Origin: DAIRVC01 sp036803025
Lineage (GTDB): Bacteria; Chloroflexota; Anaerolineae; Anaerolineales; E44-bin32
Direction of reading: 5' to 3'
Length of the DNA stretch: 10,473 bases
NCBI GenBank assembly: GCA_036803025.1
Contig: DAIRVC010000091.1
Coordinates: 1 to 10,473, forward strand
Shown: positions 1 to 5,292 of the stretch, piece by piece
How positions within the stretch are numbered: the stretch's first letter is position 1
Layout of the letters: each line of letters starts with the position of its first letter
The notes under the pieces: generated by a model
Told to the model about the DNA's origin: nothing
Databases searched by the model: none
Seen by the model: only the letters and a program-made list of their open reading frames with translations
Position numbers and translations under genes: made by a program

Positions 1-1127
1 TAGTGTTCCCTCGCCTCGGAGGTGCGACGCAACGATTCGTAGGAAGCGCGCACGTCCCGGCGCTGATAGTGCAGCAACGCCAGCAGCACGGCGAACTGGA
101 GCGCCGCCAGCGCAATGGAGGAGAACTGCTCGAAGTAGAAGACCAAGAGGTTGAGCCCCGCCAGGGACAACAGCAGGCCCAGGAACCCGAGCCCCAGGGC
201 GAAGCGCTCCCTGCCCAAGGCCAACAAGATGGCGGCGATGATCAGGATCGCTCCGACGGCGCCCTCGAGTGCAATCCGGGCCGAGAACCAGGCCAGCCCG
301 GCGGCGCTGTTTACGCGCCCGACGGCCACCAGATCGGCGACCAGGCCTTCGAGCCCGCCGGGCGTCCGGGTGGCCAGCAGCACCTCGGACAAGTGGATCA
401 CGGAGGTGAGGCCCAGGGCGGCTAACGCCAGGATCAACGCCAGCTTCAGTCTGCCGCGGCCAAGCCAGGCCGATTCGAATCGGTTCCAGCGCAGGAGCAG
501 CCGTTCGATCACGTCGGGCCGGTCCGGCGCCAGGGAGGTGGCCGGCGCCAGGAAGGCCAGAAGCGAATCGGCCATCCGACGGATCTCGGGCTCGGACGCA
601 TTCCTCTGGGCGTAGTCCAGCCGCAGCATCAGGCTGCTATGCTCGTCGGGCTCCAGGTCGTGGTCGAGCACATCCTCCAGGCCCTCCAGCACCGAGTACA
701 GCTCGGCGCGAGCCTCGCGCTGCCGCGGCCGGCGCACCTGAAGGTAGAGCAGGACGGAGAGCAGGAAGAATGCGTAGATGATCGGGGCGGCCGGTGCGAA
801 GAAGTAGTCGTTGTTCTGCGTGATGAACTTGCCGACCTCGTCCATGAACAGTCCCATGCCAATCCCGGCCAGGACGGCGCCGGCCGGGTAAGCCCATCGA
901 TTGGCGTAGATCAAGGGGAGCAGCGCGGCCGAGAAGAGCGCCAGGCCGCCCCATAGGACGTGCGCGATGTGGAGGGCCCCGCCGCCCAGCTGAGGGTAGC
1001 CGGTCAGATAGAGAAGCAGGCGTGTCAGGGCGACGACCGCGGCGAAGCTCAACAGCATCAACAACAAGTACGTCTGAGCGCCCTGACGGCGGACCGGGCG
1101 GCCAATGCGCGGAATCCAACGACTCAC
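1..1127 (-). CDS. Multi-helix membrane protein of unknown function (3' end at or beyond window edge)
   Basis: I do not recognise the family. Translating the minus strand from a GTG at 1127 gives 375 uninterrupted residues to the left edge. The last two bases are TA, so the next codon may be a stop (TAA/TAG) or the protein may continue. Hydrophobic segments lie near residues 20-42, 54-74, 79-95, 113-131, 227-250, 277-304, 309-332 and 338-353, with a charged soluble stretch at about 132-226. Two motifs look conserved: HIAHVLWGG (53-61) and DEVGKFITQNNDYFF (96-110), an amphipathic stretch just after the third helix. The start is supported by AAGGGAG six nt upstream and by a GTGA overlap with the stop of the upstream MFS gene, so the two are probably translationally coupled. 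Frame, composition and helix pattern make a real gene very likely; the function is unknown. Confidence 0.85.
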   Translation of the reverse strand, partial: MSRWIPRIGRPVRRQGAQTYLLLMLLSFAAVVALTRLLLYLTGYPQLGGGALHIAHVLWGGLALFSAALLPLIYANRWAYPAGAVLAGIGMGLFMDEVGKFITQNNDYFFAPAAPIIYAFFLLSVLLYLQVRRPRQREARAELYSVLEGLEDVLDHDLEPDEHSSLMLRLDYAQRNASEPEIRRMADSLLAFLAPATSLAPDRPDVIERLLLRWNRFESAWLGRGRLKLALILALAALGLTSVIHLSEVLLATRTPGGLEGLVADLVAVGRVNSAAGLAWFSARIALEGAVGAILIIAAILLALGRERFALGLGFLGLLLSLAGLNLLVFYFEQFSSIALAALQFAVLLALLHYQRRDVRASYESLRRTSEAREH

Positions 1128-2374
1128 GGGCGGCTCCCTTCTGCGGATCGTCGAGTCGGCTCGGCTACGGTCAACAAAAGCAAGGCGGCCAGGAGCGCCA
1201 GTGCGCCGCCGAACAGGAACGGCGCCCCCGGGCCGAACCCGACCCATTCCCCCGTGCCTTGCCAAAGAATCCCGGCCAACAGACTGGCCGGGAAGGCCGC
1301 CAGACCGACCGCGGCGTGATACACGCCGTACGCGGCGCCGCGCTGTTCGGCGGGCACCAGATCGGCGACGAAGGCGCGCGCCGCGCCCTCCGTCAGGCCG
1401 TAGTAGATGCCATAGGCGGCCATCAGGCCCCACGCCTGCCACCCGGCGGTCAGACGCGAGAATCCCAGATACACGGCTGCGTAGACCAGCCACCCGGCTG
1501 TCAGCAGGCGCCGCCGGCCGAGCCGGTCGGAGAGCGCGCCGGCCGGGCTGGCCACCAGCGTGTAGACCAGGTTGAAGGTAATCATCATCCCCAGCACACC
1601 GGCGACCGACAGCCCGAGGTCCTGCGCGCGCAGGATCAGAAACGCGTCGGAGGAATTGCCCAGCGTGAACAGGACCACGATCGCCAGAAACGCCTGAAAG
1701 CGACGGTCGACTCCGGCCAGGCGCAGGCTCGGACGTAGCGCGGACTGCACGGGGCGGGCGGTCTCTCGCGCACCGAGGGCCAGGACGACCACGGCCAGCA
1801 GCCCGGGGATCAGGCTGAACAGCACGATCTTCTGGAACACTGCCCGCTCCAGGCCCGCCGCGCCGCGCTGTGTCACGAGCAGGATGGCCAGTGCGATCGA
1901 GAGTCCGACAAAGGCGCCGGCGGTATCCCCCGCCCGGTGCAGCCCGAACGCCAGGCCGCGCCGGCGCTCGTCCACCGAGTCAGCCACCAGCGCGTCGCGC
2001 GGCGCCGTGCGCAGGCCTTTGCCCATCCGGTCGGCGAAGCGCACCCCCAATACCCACCCCCAGGAGGCGGCGAAGTACAGGAACGGCTTGGAGAGCGACG
2101 AGAGCGCGTAGCCCAGGACGGCCAGGCCTTTGCGCCGCCCCAATCGATCGGAGAACCAACCGGAGAACACCTTGAGCAGGCTGGAGGTCGTTTCGGCAAC
2201 ACCCTCGATCAAGCCGATGACAGCCGTGCCCACGCCCAGCACATTGGCCAGGAAGAGCGGCAGCAGGTTCGCCAACATCTCCGAGGAGACGTCCGTCAGG
2301 AAGGAGGTCGCAGTGACGACCCAGACGTTGCGCGGAAGCCGCGGGCCAGAGGCGGCGCTTGCCTTGATGGGCAT
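1124..2374 (-). CDS. Major facilitator superfamily (MFS) transporter
   Basis: A 416-residue inner-membrane transporter of normal MFS length with about twelve hydrophobic segments. The cytoplasmic loop 2-3 signature GWFSDRLGRRKG is at residues 72-83. A second copy, GALSDRLGRRR, is at 279-289 in the loop 8-9 position, as expected from the internal repeat of the fold. DRMGKGLRTAPRDAL (115-129) is also typical of a subgroup of MFS_1 proteins. The substrate cannot be read from the sequence; efflux of a small molecule is plausible. The ATG start is supported by GGAGAA just upstream. It lies about 15 nt after the chromate-transporter stop and overlaps the downstream membrane-protein gene by GTGA, so it is the middle gene of a three-gene operon. 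Family is certain, substrate unknown. Confidence 0.93.
   Translation of the reverse strand: MPIKASAASGPRLPRNVWVVTATSFLTDVSSEMLANLLPLFLANVLGVGTAVIGLIEGVAETTSSLLKVFSGWFSDRLGRRKGLAVLGYALSSLSKPFLYFAASWGWVLGVRFADRMGKGLRTAPRDALVADSVDERRRGLAFGLHRAGDTAGAFVGLSIALAILLVTQRGAAGLERAVFQKIVLFSLIPGLLAVVVLALGARETARPVQSALRPSLRLAGVDRRFQAFLAIVVLFTLGNSSDAFLILRAQDLGLSVAGVLGMMITFNLVYTLVASPAGALSDRLGRRRLLTAGWLVYAAVYLGFSRLTAGWQAWGLMAAYGIYYGLTEGAARAFVADLVPAEQRGAAYGVYHAAVGLAAFPASLLAGILWQGTGEWVGFGPGAPFLFGGALALLAALLLLTVAEPTRRSAEGSRP
1134..1140 (-). promoter_or_regulatory. Ribosome binding site fixing the GTG start at 1127
   Basis: The minus strand reads AAGGGAG, six nt before the GTG start of the membrane protein and inside the last codons of the MFS gene. 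It supports a non-ATG start that a simple ORF search would miss. Confidence 0.6.
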
Positions 2375-2389
2375 CCGTTCTCCGATCGG

Positions 2390-3532
2390 CTAGAGCCCCA
2401 GCAGGTGGATGGCCAGGCCGGCCAATGCGCCGCCGATCACCAGCCAGGCGGTGTTCACCCGCAGGCGAAGGATCGCCGCCGCGGCGAGAAGGCACAGGAT
2501 GACCGTCGGCGCGTCCACCAGGGAGGCGCGGGCAATCAACAGGGTCACAGCCGCCATCAACCCCAGCGAGGCGGCGATCACACCGTCAAGCAGCGCCCCC
2601 AGCCACACTGACTTGCGCAGGCGCGGCACGAGCGGATGAGTCAGCGCGACGAAGACGAACGATGGCAGGAACATGCCCACGGTCGCCAGGATGCCCCCGG
2701 GGAGCCCGGCCAACAGATAGCCGATGAAGGTGACGGAGGTGAAGAGCGGGCCGGGTGTGATCTGACCGATGGCGATGGCATCGAGCAGTTGGGGGTCCGT
2801 GAGCCACCCGAGGCGGGTGACGAAATCGGCTCGCAGGAAGGCCAGCAGGACGTAGCCGCTTCCGTAGAGGACCGCGCCGATCTTCATGCAGGTCAGGAAC
2901 AGCAGCGGCAGGCTGAAGGCCGGCGCGGTGAAGGCCGAGATCCCCAGCGGCAGGAGCGGCACCCAGGCGCCGGCCCGGGCGCGCCACTTGCCGCCGGCTG
3001 TGGTCAGCATGACGAACAATCCACCGGCGAAGAGCAGGGCGATCTCGTTGATGCCCAGGAGCGAAAGCCCCACGGCCATCAGGCCGGCCACGGCCGTGGG
3101 CAGCGAGCGAATCGCCTTGCGACCGAGATCCCACAACGCGCAGGCGATCAAGGCGATCACGACCGGCTTGACCCCATACAGCAGCCAGCCGGCCGCCGGC
3201 GCGGATCCGAAGCGAACGTAGGCCCAGGCCAGGGCCAGGACGATCGCCATGGCCGGCAGGATGAAGCACAGCCCACCGGCCAGCAACCCGGGCCACCCGG
3301 CGCGCAGGTAGCCCAGATGGATCGTCATCTCCGTGGAGTTGGGCCCGGGAATCAGATTGGTCGCACCGAGCAGATCGAGGAAGGTCTGGTCGTCCAGCCA
3401 CCGACGCCGGCGAACGACCTCCTCGCGCATCATGGCGATGTGCGCCGCCGGACCGCCGAAACCGATCAACCCCAGCTTGAGAAAGACGGCGATCACCTCC
3501 CGCAGTCGAGTGGAGCGAGAGGCTTCAGCCAC
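2390..3532 (-). CDS. chrA: Chromate transporter, two-domain ChrA (CHR) family
   Basis: An inner-membrane protein of the CHR family, whose characterised members export chromate; some homologues may move other anions. With the chosen start it has 380 residues, the usual length of the fused long form with two homologous halves. The first half shows FGGP (25-28) and LIPGPNSTEM (60-69). The second shows YGSGY (223-227) and GQITPGPLFTSVTFIGY (256-272), the mirrored signature. About ten or more hydrophobic segments are visible. I chose GTG at 3532 because GAGG lies six nt upstream and the product begins close to the conserved LREVIAVFLKLG. An in-frame TTG at 3571 would add 13 Arg/Pro-rich residues and has no well-spaced Shine-Dalgarno. 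It is the first gene of the operon, behind the promoter and palindrome at 3675-3712. No ChrB-like regulator is in the window. Confidence 0.93.
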   Translation of the reverse strand: MAEASRSTRLREVIAVFLKLGLIGFGGPAAHIAMMREEVVRRRRWLDDQTFLDLLGATNLIPGPNSTEMTIHLGYLRAGWPGLLAGGLCFILPAMAIVLALAWAYVRFGSAPAAGWLLYGVKPVVIALIACALWDLGRKAIRSLPTAVAGLMAVGLSLLGINEIALLFAGGLFVMLTTAGGKWRARAGAWVPLLPLGISAFTAPAFSLPLLFLTCMKIGAVLYGSGYVLLAFLRADFVTRLGWLTDPQLLDAIAIGQITPGPLFTSVTFIGYLLAGLPGGILATVGMFLPSFVFVALTHPLVPRLRKSVWLGALLDGVIAASLGLMAAVTLLIARASLVDAPTVILCLLAAAAILRLRVNTAWLVIGGALAGLAIHLLGL

Positions 3533-3674
3533 CGCCGGCCTCGGTCGCCTCGCCGAAGCGACGCCCGGCAACCCTTGCCTGGGGAGATGCAGTTCGCTCG
3601 GAGGGGTGGAGGATCATGGCCGGGGTGTGCCTGCCAGACGGGCCGGTCCGGATCGTGTCATCGGTCGCGGCGGC

Positions 3675-3703
3675 ATTCTAGGCTGTAGCGCTGCTCGGGT
3701 CAA
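3675..3703 (-). promoter_or_regulatory. Sigma-70-like promoter of the chrA-MFS-membrane protein operon
   Basis: Read on the minus strand, TTGACC (3703-3698) is followed by exactly 17 nt and then TAGAAT (3680-3675), each matching five of six consensus bases. Transcription would start near 3668, leaving a leader of about 136 nt before the GTG of chrA. This is the best promoter in the window. The leader resembles no riboswitch I know. Confidence 0.65.
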
Positions 3704-3712
3704 GTTGACCCG
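3696..3712. promoter_or_regulatory. Perfect 17-bp palindrome, candidate operator over the chrA -35 box
   Basis: CGGGTCAA-G-TTGACCCG has perfect 8-bp arms around one central base. The single-base spacer makes an RNA hairpin unlikely and suits a dimeric DNA-binding protein. It fully covers the -35 hexamer of the minus-strand promoter, the position expected of a repressor site. It also lies about 70 bp upstream of the plus-strand promoter candidate, so it could affect both directions. The binding protein is not identifiable from the window. Confidence 0.55.
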
Positions 3713-3783
3713 TCTCCTTGGGTATCGCCCGGCACGCCAGGAGCCAAACGGAGATGTGCCTGCCCGGATATGCGCTCCTGCAC

Positions 3784-3812
3784 TTGTGTTCGTGGAGCCT
3801 CCGGCGCATACT
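3784..3812 (+). promoter_or_regulatory. Possible promoter of the lipoprotein-kinase-regulator operon
   Basis: TTGTGT (3784-3789), 17 nt, then CATACT (3807-3812), which keeps four of six bases of the -10 consensus. The start site would be near 3819, giving a leader of about 90 nt. The match is modest and could be chance. Confidence 0.3.
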
Positions 3813-3901
3813 CTCGTCAGGCCGCGCCATGGCCGCAGGGACGAGCAGCCGCCTGTCTCGGCGACCGCCGTCGGCCGCGGACGGGAGCCCGACTCCCAAG
3901 C

Positions 3902-3905
3902 GAGG
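3902..3905 (+). promoter_or_regulatory. Ribosome binding site deciding the lipoprotein start
   Basis: GAGG five nt before the ATG at 3911. It favours this ATG over the in-frame ATG at 3770 and places the Tat signal near the N-terminus, as expected. Confidence 0.55.
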
Positions 3906-3910
3906 ACGAC

Positions 3911-5281
3911 ATGGATGGATCAGCGCACAGCGGTCGAATTCTCCGCCCACGACGGCTGACGCGCCGGGAGTTCCTGCGCTTGACCGGCGCCGCGGCCGGC
4001 GGGGCCGCCCTGGCGGCCTGCTCACCATCAAGCTCCGCCCCCACACCGTCCGCGCAGGAACTCGTCCAGCTGGTCTACCAGGATTGGCGGACCGAGTGGT
4101 TTCCCCCCATGGTCCAGGAGATGCTGGAGGTCTTCCACGCCGAGCACCCAACGATCCGCGTCTTCTACATCCCCGATCCGGAGGATTTCGAGCAGCGCAT
4201 GACCGCCGACTTCCAGGCCGGGACGGCGCCGGATGTCTTCCAGGCCTGCTGCACCTACGGCCCGACATGGGCGCAGATGGGCTTCGCCCTCGATCTGCGC
4301 CCGTATGTGGCGGCCGATCTGGATGCCGAGACGATCGCCGACTGGGACCCCGTCCAGTATCAATCGTTCTTCCTGCCCAACGGGCACCAGTTTTCGCTGC
4401 CCAAGTACCACGGCGCGCTGGCGCTCTACTTCAACAAAGACCTGTTCGACGAGTTCGAAGTCGACTACCCCGATGCCTCCTGGGACCACGACGACTATCT
4501 GGAGGCGATGCGCCGCCTGACGCACGACCGCAACGGAGACGGCCAGATCGACCAATGGGGGAGCATCACCGACGTCTCCTGGGACCGGCTTCAGATTCAT
4601 GTGAACGGCTGGGGCGGGCACTTCGCCGATCCAGCCGACCAGCGCCGCTGCCTGATGGGAGAGCCCGAAGCGCTGGCGGCGATCGAGTGGCTGCGGGCGC
4701 GCATCTGGGATGACCAGGTCCTGGCCGTCACGCCGCCTGAGCAGGGCATGGCCACCCGCCAGGCGTTCATCGACGGCCGGGTGGCGATGGCCGAAGACGG
4801 CTCCTGGGCGCTGAAGGATATCATCAGCGCCGCCACCTTCCGCATCGGCCTGGCGCCAATGCCCTCCGGCCCGGTGCGCAAGGTCACGCTGGCGACGACC
4901 GACGGCTTCGGCATCTTCGCCGGCACGGCGCATCCCGACGAAGCCTGGGAGTTCCTCAAGTTCTTGATCAGTCCCACCTATGGGCGGGCGATGGCCGAGG
5001 CGAATTTCCTGCAGCCGGCGCGCGCCTCACTGGTGGAGGACTGGATCAGGGCTATCCGCGAGGAGTACCCCCGCCAAACGAACGCCGTCGACCTGGCCGC
5101 CTTCGCCGACGGGCACCTGCAGGGCTACTCGGTCGTGGCCGAGGTCTTCCCCAACCTGTCCGAGGCCCGGCGCATCGCCTACGATGCCTGGGACCAGATC
5201 CTGACCGTGGGTCAGGCGCCGGCGGATCTGATGATCGAGGCCGCGGCGCAGATCGAGGCCGCGCAGACGAGCGGCATCTGA
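3911..5281 (+). CDS. Tat-exported solute-binding lipoprotein, family 1 (sugar-type)
   Basis: A 456-residue extracytoplasmic ligand-binding protein of the MalE-like family 1 group. The N-terminus carries a twin-arginine motif, TRREFLRLTG (17-26), a short Ala/Gly-rich hydrophobic stretch and a lipobox LAAC with Cys37, so the folded protein should be exported by Tat and anchored by lipid. The mature part has the family layout: an early binding-protein lobe, KYHGALALYFNKDLF, then a calcium-loop-like DRNGDGQID (206-214), FIDGRVAMAEDGSW, and a C-terminal DEAWEFLKFL. The usual sugar permeases and ATPase are absent; instead a sensor-kinase gene begins 11 nt after its stop. A role as ligand-presenting partner of that kinase is inferred. 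Alternatively it may serve a distant permease. The ligand is unknown; oligosaccharides are typical of the family. Confidence 0.92.
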   Translation: MDGSAHSGRILRPRRLTRREFLRLTGAAAGGAALAACSPSSSAPTPSAQELVQLVYQDWRTEWFPPMVQEMLEVFHAEHPTIRVFYIPDPEDFEQRMTADFQAGTAPDVFQACCTYGPTWAQMGFALDLRPYVAADLDAETIADWDPVQYQSFFLPNGHQFSLPKYHGALALYFNKDLFDEFEVDYPDASWDHDDYLEAMRRLTHDRNGDGQIDQWGSITDVSWDRLQIHVNGWGGHFADPADQRRCLMGEPEALAAIEWLRARIWDDQVLAVTPPEQGMATRQAFIDGRVAMAEDGSWALKDIISAATFRIGLAPMPSGPVRKVTLATTDGFGIFAGTAHPDEAWEFLKFLISPTYGRAMAEANFLQPARASLVEDWIRAIREEYPRQTNAVDLAAFADGHLQGYSVVAEVFPNLSEARRIAYDAWDQILTVGQAPADLMIEAAAQIEAAQTSGI

Positions 5282-5292
5282 GCGGCACATCG

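Larger units (their letters stand above)
3533..3910. other. Divergent intergenic region between transport and sensing operons
   Basis: About 378 nt with no convincing gene on either strand. It holds the minus-strand promoter and overlapping palindrome, a weaker plus-strand promoter candidate and the Shine-Dalgarno of the lipoprotein gene. In-frame codons that extend the lipoprotein upstream to 3770 encode a Cys/Arg/Pro-rich stretch that does not look like protein. No RNA gene is visible. Confidence 0.6.

Noticed and set aside
637..1119. 160-codon minus-strand frame
   Set aside because: Frame-shifted shadow of the GTG-started membrane protein; Arg/Pro-rich and lacking helices, whereas the chosen frame has clear membrane segments.
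3533..3667. Riboswitch (fluoride or guanidine type) in the chrA leader
   Set aside because: Some GC stems are possible, but I could not match the conserved core of any riboswitch I know.
2636..3688. 350-codon open frame on the plus strand
   Set aside because: It is antisense to chrA, Gln/Arg/Gly-rich and without domains or helices; long antisense frames are common in GC-rich coding DNA.
3883..3897. GGGAG-CCCGA-CTCCC hairpin just before the lipoprotein ribosome binding site
   Set aside because: A five-bp stem is expected by chance at this GC content and nothing else supports a regulatory role.
4028..4933. 301-codon open frame on the minus strand
   Set aside because: It is fully antisense to the solute-binding lipoprotein, whose family motifs are clear; composition is low-complexity Arg/Gly/Ala.
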